The notes beneath the pieces were generated by a model. That model was not told the origin of the DNA. It made no database searches and saw only the letters and a list, made by a program, of their open reading frames with translations. A stretch of 9,967 bases of DNA from Desulfobulbaceae bacterium (GTDB taxonomy: Bacteria > Desulfobacterota > Desulfobulbia > Desulfobulbales > Desulfocapsaceae), in the NCBI GenBank assembly GCA_031256095.1, contig JAIRRG010000125.1, positions 1-9,967 of the forward strand, in the 5' to 3' direction. Shown here in pieces: positions 1 to 5,224 of this stretch. Each line of letters opens with the position of its first letter. Position 1 is the stretch's first letter. The position numbers were made by a program, and so were the translations under genes.

Positions 1-117
1 AAAACGGGTCAAAGGTCCAACGCCGCTTTCACCCTGGCACAGTCGTTGCCACTGTTCGTCAAGATTGCATCCCAAAGAGGTTACCGCATCATAGCCAAGG
101 ATAACAATTTTTTTCAT
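1..117 (-). CDS. Beta-ketoacyl-ACP synthase, FabF-like (N-terminal 39 residues, cut by window edge)
   Basis: This is an open frame from an ATG at 117 to the left edge. It begins MKKIVILGYDAVTSLG and ends GESGVGPLTRF. That matches the start of the thiolase-fold condensing enzymes (FabF/KAS II type): a first beta strand, an 'AVTxLG' turn, a helix with a conserved Trp, then 'GxSGVGPxTRF'. Such enzymes elongate acyl-ACP chains by decarboxylative condensation with malonyl-ACP in the cytoplasm. The Cys-His-His active site lies outside the window, so catalytic competence cannot be judged. The first strand reads 'LGYDAVTSLG' where typical FabF has 'TGLGAVTPLG', so it may be a divergent paralogue (polyketide, aryl-polyene or fatty-acid type) rather than housekeeping FabF. 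No good Shine-Dalgarno precedes the ATG. It is divergent from the pilin. Confidence 0.72.
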   Translation of the reverse strand, partial: MKKIVILGYDAVTSLGCNLDEQWQRLCQGESGVGPLTRF

Positions 118-377
118 GGCTGTTACCAAAAATTTCTGGGTGGAGATTCAATTTTCCTATAGATAGCGATGATAGGGCGGGAAGTAAAGGAAGAGATCGC
201 GCGACATTTTTTCTACTTAGTGGGTATTGAATTTTTATAATTATATGATATATCGATTGTTTTTTTATATGCGTAGCCACCAATGACAAAAAGAAGTAAA
301 GGAGCGTCATAAAAACATCAGGCGCCAACGCCCCGACAACCATCGGAAAACGAATGGCAAAGCCAAGTCCGCCGGGC

Positions 378-397
378 CATCGGTCCGTGGGCCGATG
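378..397. promoter_or_regulatory. Dyad CATCGG-N8-CCGATG upstream of the pilin promoter
   Basis: A perfect 6-bp inverted repeat (378-383 with 392-397) extends inward by a G-T and a C-G pair. Its right edge lies ten bases before the GG of the candidate -24 element. It has no T-tract on either strand, so it is unlikely to be a terminator and is more likely an operator or activator site. The left half-site hexamer recurs at 341-346 and 524-529. Confidence 0.35.
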
Positions 398-406
398 AAC
401 AATAAT

Positions 407-422
407 TGGAATATTTATTGCA
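407..422 (+). promoter_or_regulatory. Candidate sigma-54 (RpoN) -24/-12 promoter of the pilin gene
   Basis: The sequence tGG-N10-tGCa has its GG at 408-409 and its GC at 420-421, with the exact ten-base spacing that RpoN requires and a TTGCA -12 element. The bases following the GG are A/T rather than the consensus CACG, so the match is partial. Transcription would start near 433 and leave a leader of about 140 nt. PilA genes of Geobacter and Pseudomonas are known to be RpoN/PilR-dependent, which raises the prior. No sigma-70 pair of comparable quality was seen. Confidence 0.5.
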
Positions 423-476
423 TTGAAATAACAAGATAAAAATTATACCGTTTCACTACGGCAGCTTTTTCCATCC

Positions 477-496
477 GTCTGTATTATATGACAGAC
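477..496. repeat. Dyad GTCTGT-N8-ACAGAC in the pilin leader
   Basis: A perfect 6-bp inverted repeat (477-482 with 491-496) surrounds an A/T-rich 8-base centre. If transcription starts near 433 it lies inside the 5' leader and could fold as an RNA hairpin. Otherwise it could be a protein site. Confidence 0.35.
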
Positions 497-525
497 TACT
501 TGCCTAAAGGGTGTACAAGTGAACA

Positions 526-542
526 TCGGCTATAAAAGCCGA
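526..542 (+). repeat. Hairpin TCGGCT-ATAAA-AGCCGA just before the pilin RBS
   Basis: A perfect 6-bp stem with a 5-base loop ends 17 bases before the AAGGAGG at 560-566. It is not followed by a T-run, so it is not a terminator. It may stabilise the pilin mRNA 5' end or modulate translation. Confidence 0.35.
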
Positions 543-574
543 CATTCCCAATCCCCATCAAGGAGGGTGCAGCA

Positions 575-1171
575 ATGAAGAAAAAATGGCAGAGAGAAAA
601 CGGCTTTACCCTGGTCGAGTTGATGATTGTTATTGCCATCATCGGCATCCTGGCGGTCATCGCCATCCCCCAAATCAACAGTTTCCGCATAAAAGGATTT
701 AACGCCAGTGCCCTGAGCGACCTAAAAAACGCCTTTTCATCGGAAGCCGCGATCTTCACCGTCGCTTCGCAATATGGCGTTTCTGGTCAGGCGCAACCTC
801 CTGGTACCGATCCGGTTGCTCCTAAAGATACAGGCGTTCTATCTATTGGCGGCGGCGCAACCTTGAATGGTTTGCTGACCACACTGAGCGACGGGACAGC
901 GAAGCAAGAACCGCTCTCTATTGGAAATGGGGTTTCTTTAGGGGCAATAACCAATGAGATACCGGCTGCTGGCCTGACCGCTACCACTTTCATCGTCCAG
1001 TCGAAACACTTGAATGGTGACACAACCTATGCCATGGATGTTGACTCGGCAAATGTTTATCAGAACGATAAACTAATTAAAGCTGGTGTTGCCATGGAAT
1101 TGAATAATGTCGTCAAGCCAACTCTAAATAATGATGATTTCAACGGCACTGCCAATTGGTCGGTACGGTAA
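575..1171 (+). CDS. pilA: Type IVa major pilin, PilA-like, full-length form
   Basis: This is a 198-residue prepilin and a likely pilus subunit assembled from the inner membrane. The leader is ten residues, basic, and ends in Gly, so cleavage by prepilin peptidase PilD gives Phe1 with Glu5 in the mature protein. The hydrophobic helix follows (mature 1-24) with Pro22. The AAGGAGG at 560-566 lies 8 bases before the ATG, a near-ideal start. The N-terminal 57 mature residues resemble Geobacter PilA: aromatics fall at 1, 27, 32, 51 and 57, plus 44. After that comes a Gly/Thr/Ala-rich globular domain of about 130 residues. The protein has no cysteine, so the usual C-terminal disulfide loop is absent. 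The late segment 'SKHLNGDTTYAMD' looks like the beta-sheet part of deltaproteobacterial long pilins. The gene stands alone, with a candidate RpoN promoter upstream. It could instead be a minor pilin or pseudopilin, but the strong RBS and own promoter favour a major subunit. Confidence 0.88.
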   Translation: MKKKWQRENGFTLVELMIVIAIIGILAVIAIPQINSFRIKGFNASALSDLKNAFSSEAAIFTVASQYGVSGQAQPPGTDPVAPKDTGVLSIGGGATLNGLLTTLSDGTAKQEPLSIGNGVSLGAITNEIPAAGLTATTFIVQSKHLNGDTTYAMDVDSANVYQNDKLIKAGVAMELNNVVKPTLNNDDFNGTANWSVR

Positions 1172-1488
1172 TTGACTGGATTTATTCGGCTTGTTTGTGG
1201 GATTGTCGGCAAAAATTACAACACTATACATTGGGGGCGTCGCCCAGATTCCGGTTGTGCCCCCTCATCTGCCGCAACGCCGGGTTGGCAAAAAAGTCAT
1301 CCAGTTTGACGTCAAGGTGCTTCCCAGTGTGGCCGTGAATAAAAGAAAAGGTTTATTATCCTGGCGCATAGCCGCGCCGTCAATATCATCTATGGCCTCT
1401 TCACCATCACGGGAAAACATGATGGCAAACAAGGTTGTTTTGACAGAAAATATTTGCTGGATTTGGGCAAAAGCCAGCGGTTTTCCGA
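1172..1488. other. Unassigned region between pilin and CYTH gene; possible decayed gene on the minus strand
   Basis: This stretch of 317 bases holds no gene I recognise. A plus frame (TTG at 1191 to a stop at 1499) is open, but it is Ser/Arg/Pro-rich like an antisense shadow and has no Shine-Dalgarno. On the minus strand one frame from an ATG at 1420 to a stop at 1265 reads MFSRDGEEAIDDIDGAAMRQ and onward. A second minus frame, open from 1352 to a TAG at 1224, contains HLDVKLDDFFANPALRQMRG, which looks protein-like and has mostly G/C third positions. The two frames overlap at about 1265-1352, as a single frameshift would produce. Neither has a start with an RBS. I see no clear rho-independent terminator for the pilin. 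Confidence 0.35.
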
Positions 1489-1965
1489 TTATTGCCTAAG
1501 CCACAAGCCGTAGGGATGCCTGCTCAAGGCGGCGTTGGTGTAACGCGGGTCATCGGTCACTTCCTTGCCGATCCATGGCGGTTTTTCAAAGAGCTCGTCC
1601 GGCGCTGACAACTCAATTTCAGCTACTATCAGCCCCTTGTTATCAGCGAAAAATTCATCGACTTCCCAGATAAATCCTTTGAACCTGATGTGGTAACGGC
1701 GCTTTTCAATCAACGGGTGCAGGCAAAGAGTGTCCAGCATCTCGACGGCGTCGGCAAAGGGAATTTCATATTCATACTCGGCGCGAACGCCACCAGCCAG
1801 TGTTGGGCCTTTGATGGTCAGGTAGCCGCGTTCTTCCACCAAGCGCACCCGCACAGTCCGCCCTTTTTCCGAATTAAGATAACCTTGACGGTAGAGGCGG
1901 CCGGCGTCGAGGCCGCGCCAGCCGTCACCCACCAGCAGAAATTTTTTTTCGATTTCAATGCCCAT
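1489..1965 (-). CDS. CYTH-domain protein, inorganic triphosphatase / adenylate-cyclase-like fold
   Basis: A complete 158-residue single-domain CYTH (triphosphate tunnel metalloenzyme) protein. The signature ExExK is at the N-terminus (E4, E6, K8). The tunnel residues expected of the family follow in order: Arg36, Arg39 and Arg41 in 'GRTVRVRL', Lys52 in 'YLTIKG', the alternating glutamates E63/E65/E67, the basic KRR at 88-90 with Arg94, D103 in 'WEVDEF', and E116/E118 in 'AEIEL'. Family members of this size usually hydrolyse tripolyphosphate or other triphosphates with a divalent metal in the cytoplasm; a few make cAMP or act on thiamine triphosphate. The sequence does not settle which. The ATG at 1965 has only a weak GTGAG upstream. 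It lies 115 bases downstream of the PLP decarboxylase on the same strand, with a possible small ORF bridging the gap. Confidence 0.85.
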   Translation of the reverse strand: MGIEIEKKFLLVGDGWRGLDAGRLYRQGYLNSEKGRTVRVRLVEERGYLTIKGPTLAGGVRAEYEYEIPFADAVEMLDTLCLHPLIEKRRYHIRFKGFIWEVDEFFADNKGLIVAEIELSAPDELFEKPPWIGKEVTDDPRYTNAALSRHPYGLWLRQ

Positions 1966-2077
1966 CGCTCACTTGAAAACAGTTTTTTGGTGAAAGTTGC
2001 CGGGATGACTCACATTTTTTATTGGTTTTAATCAAATCATCGGCCATACTGTGGACAGCGTAATACGCTCTGTACAT
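1955..2077 (-). CDS. Possible 40-residue small ORF bridging decarboxylase and CYTH genes
   Basis: An ATG at 2077 opens a frame of 40 residues starting MYRAYYAVHSMADDLIKTNK and ending at a TGA at 1955-1957. It begins four bases after the decarboxylase stop. The preceding GGGGGTGAG, which contains that stop, would serve as a Shine-Dalgarno at normal spacing. The frame overlaps the CYTH start by 11 bases. This arrangement would suit a translational-coupling leader or a small protein. I recognise no family. Its second half is A-rich with little coding character, and chance is a real alternative. Confidence 0.22.
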   Translation of the reverse strand: MYRAYYAVHSMADDLIKTNKKCESSRQLSPKNCFQVSDGH

Positions 2078-2080
2078 TGC

Positions 2081-3403
2081 TCACCCCCAGAAAGCCAGCA
2101 CCTCTTTAAGACTTTCCCGCCTACGCAGCAGTGTGAAGCTATCGCCATCACAAGCAATCACCTTTGGAATCTGACGGCTGTTGTAACGTGACCACATTGA
2201 CAGGGTATAGGCGCCAGCATCACGGACAATCAGGAAATCGCCGGCTTGCGCCGTAGGCAAATTTACCCGCCGTGCCAACATGTCGCCGGCGAAACAAAGC
2301 GGACCAGCCACCACGTAGGGCTGTTGCCGACCGGTTTTGATGTGGCCGCTGGCATCGGTGATAAAGAGATCGTGGTGCCAGTCGTCCGGACGGTAGCAGC
2401 GGCGCAGGAAAAGGTCGGCGCCAACATGAACGGCAATGGTCGATGTCGCCCCTTTTTTCACATACTCGATGCGGCTTACAACCCAACCGGCGTTGGCCTG
2501 AACGAAACGGCCAAACTCGCTCATGATCCGCCAGTTGTCCGTAAACAGTTCCGGTATGGTTTCATAGAGGGAGTTGGCGTAACGGGCGACGGTGACTGGT
2601 GGCTGGTCGTCGCGGTAGCAAACTGGCAGGCCACCACCGATATCGAACACCTCCAACTGTTTGTCTGTCCAGGCAGATGACTCGCTGGCCGCCATTTGCT
2701 CGTTGATTTCCTCAGCGAAAGTGAAAACAGTCTTGATCCCCTTAACAAGTAAAGATAGCGGGCAACCCTGTGAGCCGATATGGACATGCAGACCGCGCAG
2801 CCAGGGATAACGAGTAAAGGCGGCAATGATTTCTCGGCGCTTTTCGTGAAGCGGCACACCGAATTTTGAATACCCGGCGGCGACGCTGGTCTGAGCGATG
2901 GCGCCAAAGCCAACCTGGGGATTGATGCGCAGGCCGATGACGCTGGCGCTTTCCCTAAGCTGCGGCAAGTCAGCAATCCGCGCCAATTCTTCAAGGGAGT
3001 CGGCATTGATATGGACACCTTGCCCTAAAGCGAAGGCCAGTTCCTCCGAGGTTTTCACAGGAGAATCAAAAGCGATGCGCGCAGGTGGTGCACCGGAAGC
3101 CAGGGCCAGATGCAGTTCGGCTAAACTTGCCGCTTCCAGGCCCATGCCGCTGGCCACGGCCCGGCGCAGCACCCCTGCCAGTGGATTGGCTTTGACCGCC
3201 AGGGTGTGCAGGGCATTGGTGGGAAAAACACCTTGTATAGCCTGGCAGCGGCTGACCATAAAGGACAAATCGTGAAAAATCACGGCGCTGTCGCCAGCGT
3301 CGATCAGGCCGGGAACGGCCAATGCCCGGCGCAGAATGCCGGCAATTTCTTCCGGCGTGGGACGGGCCGGTTCAGTGCCGGGACAACAACAGCTGTTCGA
3401 CAT
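2081..3403 (-). CDS. Fold-type III PLP-dependent decarboxylase, LysA/ODC family, substrate unassigned
   Basis: A 440-residue alanine-racemase-fold decarboxylase. Numbering from the ATG at 3403, the PLP lysine is K71 in 'LAVKAN', the His of 'HVHIGSQG' is at 206/208, the phosphate-binding GGG is at 256-258, the active-site Cys of the partner subunit is C370 in 'GPLCFAGD', and the C-terminal 'DAGAYTLSMWSRYN' supplies Y399 and Y407. The residue set is complete for a decarboxylase. Two motifs depart from classical diaminopimelate decarboxylase: EPGR is EFGR (296-299) and CESGD is CFAGD. It could therefore act on diaminopimelate, lysine, ornithine, a D-amino acid, or in a siderophore-type pathway. 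A GTG at 3430 would add nine residues. Both starts lie inside the upstream HAD gene (32- or 59-base overlap) and neither has a good RBS, so coupled translation is likely. The N-terminus has an odd CCC triplet. Confidence 0.82.
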   Translation of the reverse strand: MSNSCCCPGTEPARPTPEEIAGILRRALAVPGLIDAGDSAVIFHDLSFMVSRCQAIQGVFPTNALHTLAVKANPLAGVLRRAVASGMGLEAASLAELHLALASGAPPARIAFDSPVKTSEELAFALGQGVHINADSLEELARIADLPQLRESASVIGLRINPQVGFGAIAQTSVAAGYSKFGVPLHEKRREIIAAFTRYPWLRGLHVHIGSQGCPLSLLVKGIKTVFTFAEEINEQMAASESSAWTDKQLEVFDIGGGLPVCYRDDQPPVTVARYANSLYETIPELFTDNWRIMSEFGRFVQANAGWVVSRIEYVKKGATSTIAVHVGADLFLRRCYRPDDWHHDLFITDASGHIKTGRQQPYVVAGPLCFAGDMLARRVNLPTAQAGDFLIVRDAGAYTLSMWSRYNSRQIPKVIACDGDSFTLLRRRESLKEVLAFWG

Positions 3404-3767
3404 AGGGACCGACTTTCTTCCAATCGACACAGGGACGGGTGAAGCCTTTAATCCGCGTCAGCGGGCAACCGACGGCGGAATCATCAATGTACAAATCGGC
3501 GTAGGCCTTGGGGCTTGTGGTCCAGCCATCCTGATCCGGGTTGTGATTGATGCCATACAGGTTGATGCCGGCGGTCTTGACATAGTTAACCGCCTCGGTC
3601 AGGACCGGGCCATACTGGTCACTGTCGGAACGCATGGTATAGAGGATAATCCGGGCACCATAATTTTCAAATTTCTTTAGCCACTCAATGGCATCTGGCA
3701 CCGGCTGGCCGATCTTCGGATAGCGATGGTCAACCAAAGTGCCGTCAAAATCAACGCAAATATCCAT
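3372..3767 (-). CDS. HAD-superfamily hydrolase, small capless BT0820-like type
   Basis: A 131-residue protein with the minimal HAD core. Motif I is 'DFDGT' (D6 nucleophile, D8 acid/base), motif II is the Thr of 'LYTMRSD' at 44, motif III is probably Lys87, and motif IV is the acidic pair in 'YIDDSAVG' (D95/D96). It has no cap domain, like the short phosphatase group represented by Bacteroides BT0820. The fold predicts a Mg-dependent phosphohydrolase using an aspartyl-phosphate intermediate; the substrate is unknown. A GGAGGT at 3771-3776 precedes the ATG by three bases, a strong but close Shine-Dalgarno. It is the first gene of a minus-strand run and overlaps the decarboxylase gene, so the two should be cotranscribed. 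I see no obvious metabolic link between them. Confidence 0.82.
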   Translation of the reverse strand: MDICVDFDGTLVDHRYPKIGQPVPDAIEWLKKFENYGARIILYTMRSDSDQYGPVLTEAVNYVKTAGINLYGINHNPDQDGWTTSPKAYADLYIDDSAVGCPLTRIKGFTRPCVDWKKVGPYVEQLLLSRH

Positions 3768-3825
3768 GAAACCTCCGTAAAAAACTTCATTACGTTTGCG
3801 CCGAGCCAGTTGCAGGCCGACAGCT

Positions 3826-3855
3826 AATTTACCATGAAAGTGGAGATTGGCCCAA
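3826..3855 (-). promoter_or_regulatory. Candidate sigma-70 promoter for the HAD-decarboxylase-CYTH run
   Basis: Read on the minus strand, TTGGGC (3855-3850) and TAAATT (3831-3826) are separated by 18 bases. A TG lies one base before the -10, giving an extended -10. The match is moderate. It sits in the 175-base divergent gap with about 50 bases left to the HAD start. Confidence 0.33.
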
Positions 3856-3886
3856 GACGAACTTCAGCGTCGGTCGCCAGTGTTTC

Positions 3887-3915
3887 TTGCCGCGGAAAAA
3901 GACGCGTGGTAGAAA
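3887..3915 (+). promoter_or_regulatory. Candidate sigma-70 promoter for the DUF486 gene
   Basis: TTGCCG (3887-3892) and TAGAAA (3910-3915) are separated by 17 bases, each 4 of 6 to consensus. Transcription would begin near 3922, about 20 bases before the ATG, leaving just enough room for the AAAGGAGA Shine-Dalgarno. Confidence 0.33.
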
Positions 3916-3942
3916 AGCACTCATTCGCATAAAGGAGAGAAA

Positions 3943-4302
3943 ATGAACATTGCCCATCCTGTCGTCAAAACTGTGCTACTGCTTTTGGCCAGTAACTTGT
4001 TCATGACTTTTGCCTGGTACGCCCATCTGAAAAACCTCGGTGACAAACCGTGGTTGGTGGCGGCGATTTGCAGTTGGGGCATCGCTTTGTTCGAGTATCT
4101 GCTCCAGGTACCGGCCAACCGCATCGGCTATACAGCCTTGAACCTCGGCCAACTGAAGGTGCTGCAAGAGATCATTACCCTGTCGCTGTTTTTTCCCTTT
4201 TCCTATCTGTACATGAAAGAGCCACTGAAACTGGATTATTTATGGGCGGCCTTGTGCCTCTTGGCCGCCGCCTGGTTCATGTTTCGCGACAAGATGGGAT
4301 GA
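3943..4302 (+). CDS. DUF486 / DMT-family small membrane protein
   Basis: A 119-residue inner-membrane protein with four predicted helices (about 9-27, 36-54, 73-91, 97-113), the pattern of the DUF486 branch of the drug/metabolite transporter clan. Family hallmarks seen are 'SNLFMTFAWYAHLK' in helix 1, 'SWGIALFEY' then 'QVPANRIGY' after helix 2, and 'QLKVLQEIITL' entering helix 3. The function of this family is not established. Small multidrug-resistance-like transporters share the four-helix plan, but the DUF486 motifs argue against calling it EmrE. AAAGGAGAG at 3931-3939 gives a clear RBS. It is the only plus-strand gene in the right three quarters of the window, and its TGA ends one base before the convergent speB stop. 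Confidence 0.88.
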   Translation: MNIAHPVVKTVLLLLASNLFMTFAWYAHLKNLGDKPWLVAAICSWGIALFEYLLQVPANRIGYTALNLGQLKVLQEIITLSLFFPFSYLYMKEPLKLDYLWAALCLLAAAWFMFRDKMG

Positions 4303-4303
4303 A

Positions 4304-5224
4304 TTATTGGTTCAAGTCGTCGAAGGTGGCGGCTCGGTTATGCCAGTCGCTGCCCCTTGAAAGCGTCAACTGATCGGCAGTGCCGGATTGGGCGGTCAGA
4401 GCCATCAGGTTGTAGACCAGTTGCGCGGCTGTGAAGTCGGCAAAATGCAAGCCGGCTATCGGCGCCAACTCGACCACATCAAGGCCGATGCAATGGCGAT
4501 TTGCCATGATCTGTTCGAGGAGGTCCATCGCCCGCCACCAACTCAAGCCACCGGGAACCGGCGTGCCGGTGGCCGGCATGACGGCAGTATCAAAGGCATC
4601 AACATCAAAACTGATATAGATTTCTTCCGGTATGAAGGCGGGCAAGACTAGGTTGGCCTGGCCGCTGAGGTCGCGGGCATCGACAAAAGCCAGACTGGTG
4701 GTATTTTCTTGTCGGTATTTCTGCTCCTCAAGACTGTATGCTCGCGTGGCGATTTGAAACAACGGCACACCCAATTCGTGTACGCGGCGCATAACGCAGG
4801 CATGGCTGGAAGGCGAACCTTCATAGCGGTCGCGCAGGTCGGCATGGGCGTCAAAATGGATGACGCCGAAATGACTGTGAAATTTTTTCAGTGCCCGGAT
4901 TGCCCCCAAAGTCACCGTGTGCTCGCCGCCGAGTAGCGCTGGAATTTTCCCTAAGCCACAGGTGTAAGCGACTGCTTCTTCGATGCGGGCAAGGGCCGCC
5001 GCCGTATCGCCCTGGCAATCGACCGCTGCTGTGTAAATGCCGTGATCGGCTGGCACGCCATAATCGGTCAAAAGTTCCAGTTGCCGTGAAGCGGAAATAA
5101 TGGCCGCTGGCCCGCGCGCCGCGCCGACGCCGTAGGATACCGATTGTTCCATCGGTGCGGCAATGACGTGAAACAGAGCCTTTTCCGGCGGCGACGGCCT
5201 GACATCATCGCCATGAAAATTCAT
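4304..5224 (-). CDS. speB: Agmatinase-family ureohydrolase (SpeB-like)
   Basis: A complete 306-residue ureohydrolase with every manganese ligand in place: H102 in 'GGEHTVT', D125/H127/D129 in 'HFDAHADLRD', and D207/D209 in 'SFDVDAFD'. 'PATGTPVPGGLS' and E252 in 'DVVELAP' complete the active site. Family members cleave urea from guanidines; the usual reaction is agmatine to putrescine. Because its start is fused to nspC by an ATGA overlap (5221-5224), aminopropylagmatine is an alternative substrate that would give spermidine directly. A GGAGG at 5230-5234 lies inside nspC at five-base spacing, so the gene can also initiate on its own. Arginase or guanidinobutyrase activity cannot be excluded from sequence alone. 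No terminator follows; the gene meets the DUF486 gene end to end. Confidence 0.9.
   Translation of the reverse strand: MNFHGDDVRPSPPEKALFHVIAAPMEQSVSYGVGAARGPAAIISASRQLELLTDYGVPADHGIYTAAVDCQGDTAAALARIEEAVAYTCGLGKIPALLGGEHTVTLGAIRALKKFHSHFGVIHFDAHADLRDRYEGSPSSHACVMRRVHELGVPLFQIATRAYSLEEQKYRQENTTSLAFVDARDLSGQANLVLPAFIPEEIYISFDVDAFDTAVMPATGTPVPGGLSWWRAMDLLEQIMANRHCIGLDVVELAPIAGLHFADFTAAQLVYNLMALTAQSGTADQLTLSRGSDWHNRAATFDDLNQ

Larger units (their letters stand above)
118..574. other. AT-rich divergent intergenic region upstream of the pilin
   Basis: About 457 bases separate the divergent synthase and pilin genes, and they are visibly richer in A/T than the flanking genes. The region holds a candidate -24/-12 promoter and dyads at 378-397, 477-496 and 526-542, all toward the pilin. 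A TATAAT hexamer on the minus strand (245 to 240) could serve the synthase gene, but I see no good -35 partner. The hexamer CATCGG occurs at 341, 378 and 524, and inverted at 392. A minus-strand open frame across 89-343 has no ribosome binding site and overlaps the synthase start, so I treat this stretch as non-coding. Confidence 0.7.

Noticed and set aside
89..343. Minus-strand 84-residue frame with a hydrophobic N-terminus
   Set aside because: No Shine-Dalgarno, overlaps the start of the synthase gene in another frame, and lies in A/T-rich promoter-like DNA.
1233..1265. Inverted repeat GGGGGC...GCCCCC as a pilin terminator
   Set aside because: The intervening loop is about 20 bases and no T-run follows.
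1191..1499. Plus-strand 102-residue frame after the pilin
   Set aside because: TTG start without RBS, Ser/Arg/Pro-rich shadow-like composition, runs into the end of the CYTH gene.
2057..2069. AGCGT-AAT-ACGCT hairpin after the decarboxylase as a terminator
   Set aside because: Short 5-bp stem, no T-run on the minus strand, and it lies inside a possible small ORF.
2081..3403. Naming the decarboxylase lysA outright
   Set aside because: Two substrate-region motifs deviate and there is no lysine-pathway context.
3943..4302. Calling the small membrane protein an EmrE/SMR multidrug pump
   Set aside because: The motifs fit DUF486, and the SMR membrane-embedded glutamate pattern is not seen.
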